A stretch of DNA of 64,000 nucleotides from Acidobacteria bacterium UBA2990 (GTDB lineage: Bacteria; Acidobacteriota; Vicinamibacteria; Vicinamibacterales; UBA8438), in NCBI GenBank assembly GCA_002347025.1, contig DEAE01000001.1:64294-128293 (forward strand), written 5' to 3'. The position numbers and the translations under genes are program-made. Under the pieces are notes generated by a model that was not told where the DNA came from, ran no database searches, and was given only the letters and a program-made list of their open reading frames with translations. Of this stretch, positions 7,829-16,553 are shown in pieces; position 1 is the first letter of the stretch, and each line of letters starts with the position of its first letter.

Positions 7829-9328
7829 CTATGTTTCCGTGACTACGGTGAGTTGCCTTTGTAAGAGGTGCCAAGCTTGAGCAACGTGCTTTTCGGTCGT
7901 GCGAATATGCCCAATGGCTAATCGCAGTGCAAACCGGCCTGCCAGTTGAGTGTGGGAGAGAAAGACGTCGCCGGTCGCATTCACACTATCAAGCAGTCGA
8001 GCATTGAGCTCGTCGAGGGCGTCCGGATCGTCAAGAAGGTTAGCTGGAGCTGCCCGGAAGCACACCACCGAAAATGGAACGGGTGCTAGCCGCTCAAACT
8101 GGTCACTTGTATCTATCCAGCCGCTGAAGAGTTGCGCCAGCCTCATGTGTTCGGCGAGTCTTCGCCTGATGCCGTCAGCGCCAAAGTGGCGGAGTACCAT
8201 CCATAGCTTTAATGCCCGGAATCGTCGACCTAACTGCACACCGGTGTCCATTAAGTTACGGACAGGTCCAGATTCTAGGCTCTGCAAGTAGTCTGGGGTC
8301 AAGGCAAATGTTTGACGGAGCTGATCCATGTGTCGACAGTAGAAAGCACTGAGATCAAACGGTGTAAAAAGCCACTTGTGCGGGTTGACAACGAAAGAGT
8401 CAGCGCGGTCGCACCCCAAGAGGGTGTCTTCCCACCCAGGTACCATAGCTGCCGGTCCAGCATAGGCGGCGTCGACATGTAGCCAAAGTCGTTCCCGAAT
8501 ACAGATGTCAGCGATTGCCGGAACGGGATCGACGCTAGTCACAGCTGTTGTGCCGACAGTCGCGACCACAGCTACAGGAGTTAGACCGGATTCTCGATCA
8601 GATTTTATCGCTGCTGCCAGTAGGTCAGGGCGCATCTTGAACTCGCTGTCTACCTCAATTCGTTGCAATCCAGTGTGCCCCAAGCCCAAAGTGATTACCG
8701 CTTTGTCGACTGACGAGTGTGCGTGTTCTGAACAGTAAACCCGGAGTGGGGTTATATCGGACCGCCCGGCGATCCCGCGTTCACGTACGTTCGGTGCTCC
8801 TGCCTCTCTGGCGGCGGCTAGGGCGTGAAGCGTGGCGATCGAGGCGGTGTCGTAAATGACCCCTTCGAACACATCTGGTAGACCGAGTAGGCGTCTGAGC
8901 CAGGTCAATGCGACCTCTTCAAGTTCGGTTATTACTGGAGAGGTTCGCCATAACATGCCCTGTGCGTTGAATGCTGCGCTCAGAAATTCAGCCAGAATCC
9001 CTGGCCCGCTCCCGCTGATAGCAAAATAGGCGAAGAATCCAGGGTGGTTCCAGTGAGTAAGCCCGGGCACGATCAACTGATTGACATCAGCAAGAATCTC
9101 GTCCCACCCTTCACCGCTGACCGGGGCGGTTGTTGGGAGAGCGTCTCGACAGTCACCCGGTTGGACGCGAGACAGCACGGGATACTGCTCCGGGTTTTCA
9201 AGATAACGGCTGATCCAATCAACAAGCTGATGACCGGCTCGACGGAACTCAGCCGGGTCCATGTCCCCAAGCGTTGGTTCAGTGTCTAGTATCGGGTTGT
9301 CACCGTGGTCATTGAGATCATCAGACAC
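7829..9328 (-). CDS. Group II pyridoxal-phosphate amino acid decarboxylase
   Basis: 499 residues starting at a GTG with a GAGGA site upstream on the minus strand. It matches aromatic-L-amino-acid decarboxylases and related group II enzymes: HPGFFAYF (96-103), the cofactor-region motif HVDAAYAG (284-291) and the Schiff-base lysine in NPHKW (K318). The equivalent family reaction is decarboxylation of an aromatic amino acid to its amine. The exact substrate cannot be told. The small-residue motif that normally follows FEGVIYD reads TASIATLHALAAAREA, a normal family pattern. It stands alone, convergent with the SixA-like gene. Confidence 0.88.
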   Translation of the reverse strand: MSDDLNDHGDNPILDTEPTLGDMDPAEFRRAGHQLVDWISRYLENPEQYPVLSRVQPGDCRDALPTTAPVSGEGWDEILADVNQLIVPGLTHWNHPGFFAYFAISGSGPGILAEFLSAAFNAQGMLWRTSPVITELEEVALTWLRRLLGLPDVFEGVIYDTASIATLHALAAAREAGAPNVRERGIAGRSDITPLRVYCSEHAHSSVDKAVITLGLGHTGLQRIEVDSEFKMRPDLLAAAIKSDRESGLTPVAVVATVGTTAVTSVDPVPAIADICIRERLWLHVDAAYAGPAAMVPGWEDTLLGCDRADSFVVNPHKWLFTPFDLSAFYCRHMDQLRQTFALTPDYLQSLESGPVRNLMDTGVQLGRRFRALKLWMVLRHFGADGIRRRLAEHMRLAQLFSGWIDTSDQFERLAPVPFSVVCFRAAPANLLDDPDALDELNARLLDSVNATGDVFLSHTQLAGRFALRLAIGHIRTTEKHVAQAWHLLQRQLTVVTET

Positions 9329-9595
9329 TTGGTGTCCTCAGTGTTGGATGCGGATTTGGGAAAAAGATTGTAGCATCGCTAGAGGGGAATAGCTTAGCGT
9401 GCGAGATGTAAGACTAATCTGATCGAGATGGTGCAATTTGTTATCCTCTCGTTCCGAAAAACTTTTCCTTGGAAATGCTGGGGCCTCTGTTGGGATGCGC
9501 TTGCAGGACAAAGGTTGTGGTCTGACTCTTTGTTTCTGAAGTACGGGGGAGCGGACTAACTTTGGCAGTCAATCGGTGGTGAAAAGGAGGAACTA

Positions 9596-10060
9596 ATGGC
9601 GGACGTAGTTCATACGAGTCGGTTGAGGATCGAAAGGGTTGGGGGGCCATTGCGACATGCATACCTAGAGGGCTTCAGTGAGCCGATTCGCTTTGGGGTG
9701 CATGGTGGAATTAAGGCGTTTTACGGCATCGAGCCTGAGGAGGACGTTCCCGCTACGCTGGATCATATGGTCGGGGCCGTTGGCGGTTGACTGCTTGGGA
9801 CTCTAGCACGCGCACTGGAAGTGCGCGATATCGAAGCGTCAAGAGAGAAAATTCAGGCTGAAGTCGAGGGCGACATTGAGGCGGTTGACAACGTGATGAG
9901 GATTACACGAATTAGGGTGCGATATCGCTTGCGGATTCCAGCTGGCAGTAGAGAGAAAGCTGAGCGGGCTATTGCAACCCATGCTACTAAGTGTCCGGCG
10001 GCGAATAGCGTTAGAGGTTGTATCGATTTGACTATAGACGCGGATATAACAGAGGAGTAG
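9596..10060 (+). CDS. OsmC-family selenoprotein with in-frame UGA (Sec65)
   Basis: Read through a UGA at 9788-9790, this frame gives 154 residues, the usual OsmC/Ohr length. The ATG follows a strong AAGGAGG site. Residues 50-64 (DVPATLDHMVGAVGG) and 66-78 (LLGTLARALEVRD) flank the UGA exactly where OsmC proteins carry the first, peroxidatic Cys. The second family Cys is present at 133 (ATKCPAANSVRGC). The part after the UGA is clearly OsmC (VEGDIEAVDNVMRITRIRVRYRL), in the same frame with no other stop. A hairpin fitting a bacterial SECIS lies at 9809-9827. OsmC/Ohr proteins reduce organic hydroperoxides, and Sec would sharpen that reactivity. The alternative is a nonsense pseudogene, but position, hairpin and intact downstream frame argue against it. 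It is followed 82 bases later by a thioredoxin-fold gene. Confidence 0.86.
9809..9827 (+). promoter_or_regulatory. Putative bacterial SECIS hairpin of the OsmC selenoprotein
   Basis: A perfect 8-bp stem (CGCGCACT with AGTGCGCG) closes a three-base loop GGA at 9817-9819. The loop begins 27 bases after the UGA (9788-9790). Known bacterial SECIS elements sit directly downstream of the UGA, with the apical loop roughly 16-37 bases away and a G in its first two positions; all of this is met. It lies inside the coding sequence, as bacterial SECIS elements do. Confidence 0.75.
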
Positions 10061-10142
10061 TACAGATAGCGACTACCGCAACCAGGCGCGATTGACGTTT
10101 TGCAATTGTATGGCTTGAAGAGATGACCTGACGGCCCAAATA

Positions 10143-11654
10143 ATGTCAAGCCCTGAATCGATTCCGTGGTGCGAATGGGGTGCTGAGGCCTTTGCGCGTG
10201 CCTCGCGCGAGCAGAAGCCGGTCTTGCTATCGATCGGTGCGGCATGGTGCCAGTGGACGGCCGAGATGGCTCGTGTTAGCTATCGCGATATCCGAGTCCT
10301 GCAACTTGTGGCTGAGAGATTTGTACCGGTCCGGGTGGATGCTGACAGGCGTCCAGATGTCAGTGAACGCTATACCCTTGAAGGTTGGCCGACTACGGTG
10401 TTTCTCACACCCGATGGAGAGATGTTGGGAGGGGGCACGTATCTTGAGCCGGGCCCGCTTGCAGTGGTGCTGGAACAGGTTGCAGATGCTTTTGCTGTTC
10501 AGCGCGATCAACTACCGGTGAGGCTCGAAGAGATTCGAGCTAAGGAGCGTGTAGAGTTTAAGCCTAGGTCACTCACCCAAGTTGATTCTGACGACGAAGG
10601 TTGGCGCTGGCTGGAGGAGCAGTTGCTCGGTAGGTTTGATCCGGACTGGGCTGGCTTCGGCATTGGTCCAAAGAAGGTTGACGCTGAAGCATTGGCTATA
10701 GGGGTCTTGCGTTGTGGTGAAACAAAGAACGATGAAATAGCCAAGGTCGTCACCCTGACTTTGGATGCGATTGCGAGTGGAAGCCTTTGGGATCCGGTTG
10801 ATGGTGGGTTTTTCCGGTATTGTGTTGGGAGAGATTGGACTGAACCGCAGGTTGAGAAGGTCCTTACGGCTAACGCCCAACTTCTTGAACTCTACCTGCT
10901 GGCCTCACAGGTTTTCATGCGGCCGGACTATGCCGATCGAGCCAGGGCAGTCATCCTTTTTGTTCATAAGACCTTTGCTGATTCCGAGGGTGGCTTTTTC
11001 GCTAGCCAGCGAACGGACTCTCAAATCGGGAATCTGTCTAGTGAAGAGCGTGGGCACATGGCATCGCTACTTGTTGATCACACGGTCTACACGGACGCGA
11101 CAGCGGTGATGGCCTCAGCCTACATTCTCGGGGCCTCAATATTGAACGACGAATCCTTGCTAGAGTTCGCTGCGGAGGCCGTGGACCGAGTGGTGATGGA
11201 GACTTATCAGCCTGGTGGAGGCCTCGGACATAATGCTACTGGAACACCTGCCCCGCGCGGGCTGCTAACCGACCAGGTAATGATGAGTTCAACCTTGCTT
11301 GACCTTTACGAGGTGACTGGTCAGGCGGTATATCTTGATCTTCCACGGGAATTGATGGCTTATTGTCGGCAGAAGATGTGGCATGACACGGCTGGTTTTG
11401 CTGATCGAGCCAGCAATCTTCCAGGATCTGATGCATCCATCGGTTTACTGCGTGAACCGCGCTATCCACTCGCATTGAACTGTCGTGCGGCGATAGTACA
11501 GGCACGTTTAGGGAAGTACGCTGACGACCCTGCCTATATGGACTTGGCTACTCAAACTTTAACTTGCCAGGCTTCAGTTTACCGGAAGCATGGTCTTGCC
11601 GGGGCAGCCTACCTTCTTGCGCTCCATCGGATTAGGGCTGTGACGGATAGCTGA
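10143..11654 (+). CDS. DUF255 / thioredoxin-fold plus alpha-barrel protein
   Basis: 503 residues. The N-terminal thioredoxin-like domain (about 1-125) has PWCEWGAEAFARASREQKPVLLSIGAAWCQWTAEM, where DUF255/YyaL-type proteins normally read AWCHWCHVM. Here the second Cys is Thr (C36-Q-W-T39), so no CxxC pair exists. The remainder (about 170-500) is the helical (alpha/alpha)-barrel-like part, with LWDPVDGGFFRYCVGRDW and QVEKVLTANAQLLELYL. It is shorter than the usual 650-700 residues of full-length members. Function is not established for the family. It follows the OsmC selenoprotein by 82 bases and precedes transketolase by about 60, suggesting one operon. Confidence 0.8.
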   Translation: MSSPESIPWCEWGAEAFARASREQKPVLLSIGAAWCQWTAEMARVSYRDIRVLQLVAERFVPVRVDADRRPDVSERYTLEGWPTTVFLTPDGEMLGGGTYLEPGPLAVVLEQVADAFAVQRDQLPVRLEEIRAKERVEFKPRSLTQVDSDDEGWRWLEEQLLGRFDPDWAGFGIGPKKVDAEALAIGVLRCGETKNDEIAKVVTLTLDAIASGSLWDPVDGGFFRYCVGRDWTEPQVEKVLTANAQLLELYLLASQVFMRPDYADRARAVILFVHKTFADSEGGFFASQRTDSQIGNLSSEERGHMASLLVDHTVYTDATAVMASAYILGASILNDESLLEFAAEAVDRVVMETYQPGGGLGHNATGTPAPRGLLTDQVMMSSTLLDLYEVTGQAVYLDLPRELMAYCRQKMWHDTAGFADRASNLPGSDASIGLLREPRYPLALNCRAAIVQARLGKYADDPAYMDLATQTLTCQASVYRKHGLAGAAYLLALHRIRAVTDS

Positions 11655-11715
11655 CTTTCGTGTCCAACTTTTGCTTTCAGCGAGGCGTGGTAGACTCCCC
11701 GGTCCGGAGGATACA

Positions 11716-13572
11716 GTGTCTGTCGAGCATAGTTCACGCATCTTAGCCCTTAGAAACATTGCGACTAGGTTGAGAATCGAGTCGATTAAGGCGACTAGTG
11801 CAGCAGGTAGCGGCCATCCGACCAGCTGCTGTTCCGCTGCGGACATTATGGCGGCGTTGTTCTTTGGTCAAATGCGGTTCGATCCCAAGAATCCAGAGCA
11901 TGAAGACAATGATCGTTTTGTGTTGTCAAAGGGCCATGCGGCACCCGTCCTCTACGCTGCGTGGTCAGAGGCAGGGGTAATTGATCCCAAGCAGTTGGCT
12001 TCTTTACGACGGATCGACTCTGACCTTGAAGGACACCCGACGCCCCGCCTACCGTTTGTTGATGTGGCGACCGGTTCGCTTGGTCAGGGCATCTGTGCCG
12101 CGATCGGAATCGCTCTGAACGCACGTCGGATTCAGTCCTCCTATCGAACGTATGTGTTACTTGGAGACGGTGAATCGGCTGAAGGTTCGGTGTGGGAGGC
12201 AGCTCAGGCCGCTGTCAGTTTCAGTTTGGATAATCTGTGTGCGGTCATTGATGTTAATGGCTTTGGTCAAAGTCAGATGACGCAATATGGTCATGATATG
12301 GCCGCCTACGAACAACGGTGGCGAGCTTTCGGTTGGCATGTGAGCGTCGTCGATGGTCATGATGTGGGCGCGTTACTTGCTGCTCTTGACGAGGCGGCGC
12401 AGACGGTTGGCTGCCCCTCAATGATTCTGGCCAGAACACTGAAAGGCAAGGGTGTTTCGTTTGTTGAGGGGCAAGATGGTTGGCATGGTAAACCGTTAAA
12501 GGGAAATGATTTTCAGTGCGCGCTCAGGGAACTTGAAGATCAAATTGGTCCAGAATCGACCAGTTTGGTGATTCCTGTCCCTCCCTATCGTAAAGCTGAA
12601 GATTCTCTTTTTAGGCCGCGGGAGGTGGAATTTCCTGATTACGAGATGGGAAGCCTGGTGGCTACCCGGGAGGCCTATGGAGCGATATTAGCAGCACTGG
12701 GTGAGGCTGATTCTCGGGTGGTAGTGCTTGATGCAGACGTAAAAAATTCTACTTTCAGCGATGAATTTGAACGTCAGTACCCAGACCGATTTTTTCAGAG
12801 TTATATCGCTGAACAGGTGATGGTCGGAGCTGCCCTTGGTCTTGCCAGTCGTGGCGCGATCCCGTTTCCGTCTACTTTTGCGTGTTTTCTGACCCGGGCT
12901 GCTGACTTTATTCGGATGGGTGGCATCGGGAATGTCAATGTCAAATTTTCCGGTTCCCACGCCGGTGTGTCGATTGGTGAGGACGGACCATCCCAGATGG
13001 CACTTGAAGATCTGGGTATGATGCGAGCTGTTCCTGGTTGTGTTGTGTTATATCCCTGCGACGGCGTTAGCACGGCTAAGTTGGGTATTGCGGCTTGGGC
13101 CCATCAAGGAATGACCTACATACGGACCTCTCGGCCCAAGACCCAGGTGATCTATGCTGCATCTGAGGAGTTTCCCATTGGAGGTTCGAAGGTACTCAGA
13201 GCGAGTGCCGAAGATGTGGTGACTGTAGTGGCTGCTGGCGTGACAGTCTTTGAAGCCTTGGCTGCCTACGATGAGGTAGGCAAGGACGGGATTTCGTTTC
13301 GTTTGATTGATGCCTACTCGATTCAACCGATCGATAAGGACACCCTAGTCGGTGCTGCCTTGGAGACCGGCGGTTGTATCATCACGGTCGAAGATCATTA
13401 CGCGCCAGGGGGGCTGGGTGATGCGGTCAGTGATGCCGTGAGTGGCCATGGCATCATCGTGCAGCGGCTTGCGGTTCGTGAGGTCCCAAGGAGCGGCCCT
13501 TCTGCAGAATTACTCGACCGATTTGGTATCTCATTTCGTCAGATCGGTGCAGCAGTCAGAGCTCGAAAATAA
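11716..13572 (+). CDS. tkt: Transketolase (short, animal-type)
   Basis: About 618 residues. The start is taken at GTG 11716 because GGAGG lies 9 bases upstream; the frame is open further up to a TTG at 11671. Features: IKATSAAGSGHPTSCCSAADIMAALFF, DRFVLSKGHAAPVLYA, TGSLGQG, the thiamine-diphosphate motif LLGDGESAEGSVWEAAQAA, then the pyrimidine-binding part with FIAEQ-type region SYIAEQVMVGAALGLA and ISIGEDGPSQMALEDL-type loop. It shuttles two-carbon units in the pentose phosphate and Calvin-type pathways. Length and wording resemble animal transketolases and their bacterial relatives rather than the 660-residue E. coli type. Confidence 0.92.
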   Translation: MSVEHSSRILALRNIATRLRIESIKATSAAGSGHPTSCCSAADIMAALFFGQMRFDPKNPEHEDNDRFVLSKGHAAPVLYAAWSEAGVIDPKQLASLRRIDSDLEGHPTPRLPFVDVATGSLGQGICAAIGIALNARRIQSSYRTYVLLGDGESAEGSVWEAAQAAVSFSLDNLCAVIDVNGFGQSQMTQYGHDMAAYEQRWRAFGWHVSVVDGHDVGALLAALDEAAQTVGCPSMILARTLKGKGVSFVEGQDGWHGKPLKGNDFQCALRELEDQIGPESTSLVIPVPPYRKAEDSLFRPREVEFPDYEMGSLVATREAYGAILAALGEADSRVVVLDADVKNSTFSDEFERQYPDRFFQSYIAEQVMVGAALGLASRGAIPFPSTFACFLTRAADFIRMGGIGNVNVKFSGSHAGVSIGEDGPSQMALEDLGMMRAVPGCVVLYPCDGVSTAKLGIAAWAHQGMTYIRTSRPKTQVIYAASEEFPIGGSKVLRASAEDVVTVVAAGVTVFEALAAYDEVGKDGISFRLIDAYSIQPIDKDTLVGAALETGGCIITVEDHYAPGGLGDAVSDAVSGHGIIVQRLAVREVPRSGPSAELLDRFGISFRQIGAAVRARK

Positions 13573-13628
13573 ATTGTTCACCTCGGGGGCGTGTCGATTC
13601 CGTTGGAAGACTGGCCGGTTCGAAGAGC

Positions 13629-14579
13629 TCAGTTGCGGCGAGTCGCCTGCCAGTTCTCGGAATCACCATCGGGTGTGCTGGCGAACCCACTCATTGTCTG
13701 CTCTTCGACTGAACCGGTGTAACGTCTGTTGTTGAGTTGGAAGGAGAGTTCCGTGCCATGAATCCTTCCTTGTTCAATAGCAAGCAGGCGACCTTCATAG
13801 CGCAGCTGGCCAGTGAACCTTTGGAACTGTTGTTGTAGTTCCATCTCTTGCTCTCCCAGTTGCCAGGTTCCTTCTACCTTGGCGGGAACAACCCACAGTA
13901 GTGACGTGCACCAGGTGGGGCATGGGTCTATTACTACAGTTTCATCGGGCAGCCATCCTGGTGCCTCAAAGTTACCTTCCGCACCGCTAAGGTCCCATGT
14001 ATTCGACACAATGCGCGTTCCTGGAGTCAATTCGAGAAGATGTGGGCGAAGCTGGTAGTTGATATCCGGCAGTAGGAACATCGTGATCACGGTTGCTGGG
14101 GAGAGGTCAAACTCGAAGAGGTCGGTTGCGTAAAACTCGGTTAGGCTTGATACACCTGCTTCCTCGGCTCTTTGCCTAGACAAAGTGACGAGGTTTTCTT
14201 CAAGTTCCACTCCGATGGCTCTAGCGCCTAATTGGGCCGCGGCGATTACCGTCCGCCCGTCCCCAGAACCGAGGTCAATGACCACATCATCAGGAGTGAC
14301 GGCGGCCATCTCTAACATTTTGTCTACTAGGACATCTGGGGTCGGTACCCACGGAACATCTTTGCCTTCTTGTCCTATTTTGGGGGTGGCCGGCAGTTGT
14401 GCGCTGGCATGCCCACCCACCAGTAGCAGGGACATCAGCAACAGGCTGGTGATCGTTGAACGATGATGGCGGCGGTGGTTCAGTGCGGGTATGGGTATTA
14501 TCCACCGTCTAGGCTTCGTTTGGTCAACGAAGTCAATATATTTAAGCTGGTTTAGCGTGGGGGTTACAAGGTCTAGCAT
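13629..14579 (-). CDS. Exported class I SAM-dependent methyltransferase
   Basis: 316 residues. A hydrophobic leader (TSLLLMSLLLVGGHASAQ, about residues 43-61) predicts export, although the N-region before it is unusually long and basic, so the true start may be later. The methyltransferase core starts near 85: DVLVDKMLEMAAVTPDDVVIDLGSGDGRTVIAAA holds motif I (DLGSGDGR), then GVELEENLV. A C-terminal part of about 100 residues (FEAPGWLPDET to GDSENWQATRRN) looks like a beta-rich appendix of unknown role. Exported SAM methyltransferases of this layout occur as uncharacterised proteins in several phyla; the substrate is unknown. Convergent with tkt. Confidence 0.72.
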   Translation of the reverse strand: MLDLVTPTLNQLKYIDFVDQTKPRRWIIPIPALNHRRHHRSTITSLLLMSLLLVGGHASAQLPATPKIGQEGKDVPWVPTPDVLVDKMLEMAAVTPDDVVIDLGSGDGRTVIAAAQLGARAIGVELEENLVTLSRQRAEEAGVSSLTEFYATDLFEFDLSPATVITMFLLPDINYQLRPHLLELTPGTRIVSNTWDLSGAEGNFEAPGWLPDETVVIDPCPTWCTSLLWVVPAKVEGTWQLGEQEMELQQQFQRFTGQLRYEGRLLAIEQGRIHGTELSFQLNNRRYTGSVEEQTMSGFASTPDGDSENWQATRRN

Positions 14580-14601
14580 GACAGCCTATCTCACAGTGGG
14601 T

Positions 14602-15183
14602 TTAGCGGATTTCTGGTCCCCCTGTTCTATCATCCGGGACGAAACGGTTGCTAGACGGCATGGTGACCTGCGGCAGAGTTCTGGCGTCCATGACGGCGTT
14701 ATCTTCGATGATCTCGTTTCTGGCTAAGATCCAGGCAACCAACCCGTAGACTTCATCTGCCGTCAATGACCCTGGGGCGTTCCGTGGCATTGCCCTGTTG
14801 ATGTAATCGTAGAGCGTTGTCGCGTAGGGCCAGAAGTTACCGACGGTGGGAGGCCCAGTCTGAGGTTCAAGGCCAACCACTGGAGCGGCAGTTCCCCCCT
14901 CACCATTGGGACCGTGGCAACTGCCACAGACACGGTTCCAGGTCGCTGTACCGGTCTGGGCTGTGCCATTTCCAGGAGGTAGACCTGTCCCGGCTGGTGT
15001 TACATCGATATCAAGCTTTTCGATGTCGGTAATCATGGCGGGTCGCCCAAACCCGAACCTGTCTGGGGGCTGGACAAAGTTCTGTTCCGCACTTTCGAGG
15101 TTGCTTTGGAGAAACCCGATTACCAGGCTAAAGCCCAGTATGGGGATTTGGAGCACCACTAATCGACGCCATATTACGGTCAT
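14602..15183 (-). CDS. Monohaem c-type cytochrome, sulfite dehydrogenase partner (SorB/SoxD-like)
   Basis: 193 residues. A signal or anchor helix spans about 8-25, and one haem c motif CGSCH lies at 86-90. Downstream VGNFWPYATTLYDYINRAMP and ADEVYGLVAWILARNEII resemble cytochromes paired with sulfite dehydrogenases. Its ATG overlaps the end of the molybdopterin gene by 4 bases, so the two are coupled. It most likely accepts electrons from that enzyme in the periplasm and passes them to the respiratory chain. Confidence 0.82.
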   Translation of the reverse strand: MTVIWRRLVVLQIPILGFSLVIGFLQSNLESAEQNFVQPPDRFGFGRPAMITDIEKLDIDVTPAGTGLPPGNGTAQTGTATWNRVCGSCHGPNGEGGTAAPVVGLEPQTGPPTVGNFWPYATTLYDYINRAMPRNAPGSLTADEVYGLVAWILARNEIIEDNAVMDARTLPQVTMPSSNRFVPDDRTGGPEIR

Positions 15184-16409
15184 GACCTTAGCCGATCAGC
15201 GCCAAAGAGTACCTGCCCGGTTTCTCCGATGGTCCACGAAGTGATCGGATTTTGGTGATACCGGGTTCGTGGACCGCGTGCCGCACGCAACACTTCCCAG
15301 GTCGGCTGGGTGTAGCCTGTTTCATCGGTAGCACGGCTTAAGAGCTCGGTTGGGGTTCCTGTCCAGTTCCAAGGAGCCCGGAAGCGTACATGTGCTTTTT
15401 CTAGCACGGGTGGTTGCAATTCAGCGATTTGCCAATTTGCGCCGCCATCAGTGCTCACTTCGACCCGTGTTATCCGGCCACGACCGCTCCAGGCTAGTCC
15501 TCTGATTTCATGCCAGCCTGGTTCGATGATGCGAGGGTAGGCCGGGTCCGTGATGATAGATCTGGCATCCATCACGAAACTGAACTGGCGTACAGTACGT
15601 CCGTCTCCCAAAGGGTCTGTGTATTTTGAAGTTTCCTCGCGGGTCATGAATGGTTGATCAGCGACTTCGATTCGTCTCAACCATTTGACACTGGCATTAC
15701 CTTCCCATCCTGGTAGTAGTAGCCGGGCCGGGAACCCGTTCCCTGGCATAAGGGCGTCCCCATTCTGAGCGTAGACAATCATTGCATCGTCAAATGCTTT
15801 AGACATGGGGATACTGCGTGTCATGACTGCCGCGTCCTGTCCCTCTGCCAAGAACCACTTTGCGTCACTGCTAGCGCCGACTTCTTCCATCACAGTGGAA
15901 AGTCGGACCCCAGTCCATTCTGTTTGGCTTGTTAAGCCGCAGACCATTTGCGGTAGTGTTTCTGGTGTTCCTCGGCGCAGGTTGCCCGAGCATTCGAGAA
16001 AGCAAATACGAGAGGTGGCGGGAAACCTTTTGATGTCTGCTAGGGTAAAGATAGTTGCCCTCTCAACCATTCCGTGGATAAGGAGTTCGTATCGGTCTGG
16101 ATCAATCGCTGGTACCCCACCGTGGTGACGCTCAAAGTGCAGATCTGCTGGTGTGAGAGTACCTCTCAGATCCTGCAGCGGTGTGCGGGAGGAAGTTGTG
16201 CTGGGGTCCCGCCGTGGGCGGACGAACTGTGAGCGCTGACCGAGTTCATTTGGGCCACGACCTGGCCGCCGGGTGGTTTCGAGTGCTTGTTGACCGGAAA
16301 CTGGGGTCGTGGCGATCGTGCTGACAGCGCCCGTGGCACCCACAAGTATTTCCCGCCTTGTCAGACCCCCTGATGAGCCAATTGGTAAAGATTGTCTGGA
16401 ATCTGCCAT
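15180..16409 (-). CDS. Periplasmic molybdopterin sulfite dehydrogenase (SorA/SoxC-like)
   Basis: 409 residues. A twin-arginine signal (LTRREILVGATGAVSTIA) shows export in folded form. The Mo-cofactor domain follows, with DRYELLIHGMV, FPATSRICFLECSGN (Cys140 the likely molybdenum ligand) and GNGFPARLLLPGWEGNASVKWLRRIEVAD. The C-terminal dimerisation domain contains HEIRGLAWSGRGRITRVEVSTDGGANW. The family oxidises sulfite to sulfate and donates electrons to cytochrome c. It is followed by its cytochrome with a 4-base overlap. It needs molybdenum, which the modABC system in this window can import. Confidence 0.88.
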   Translation of the reverse strand: MADSRQSLPIGSSGGLTRREILVGATGAVSTIATTPVSGQQALETTRRPGRGPNELGQRSQFVRPRRDPSTTSSRTPLQDLRGTLTPADLHFERHHGGVPAIDPDRYELLIHGMVERATIFTLADIKRFPATSRICFLECSGNLRRGTPETLPQMVCGLTSQTEWTGVRLSTVMEEVGASSDAKWFLAEGQDAAVMTRSIPMSKAFDDAMIVYAQNGDALMPGNGFPARLLLPGWEGNASVKWLRRIEVADQPFMTREETSKYTDPLGDGRTVRQFSFVMDARSIITDPAYPRIIEPGWHEIRGLAWSGRGRITRVEVSTDGGANWQIAELQPPVLEKAHVRFRAPWNWTGTPTELLSRATDETGYTQPTWEVLRAARGPRTRYHQNPITSWTIGETGQVLFGADRLRS

Positions 16410-16553
16410 GAAGACCCTCCAACGGGCACTAGATTTTTGGACGAACTGGCCTTTTGTTGCGATGGGTCCCTTCTGACCCTACCGCTGGCTGACTGCCGAT
16501 ATTATGGCTCAGTTTGGCAGGGCCGTATGGGAGGGAATCAGAGATAGGTCTAT

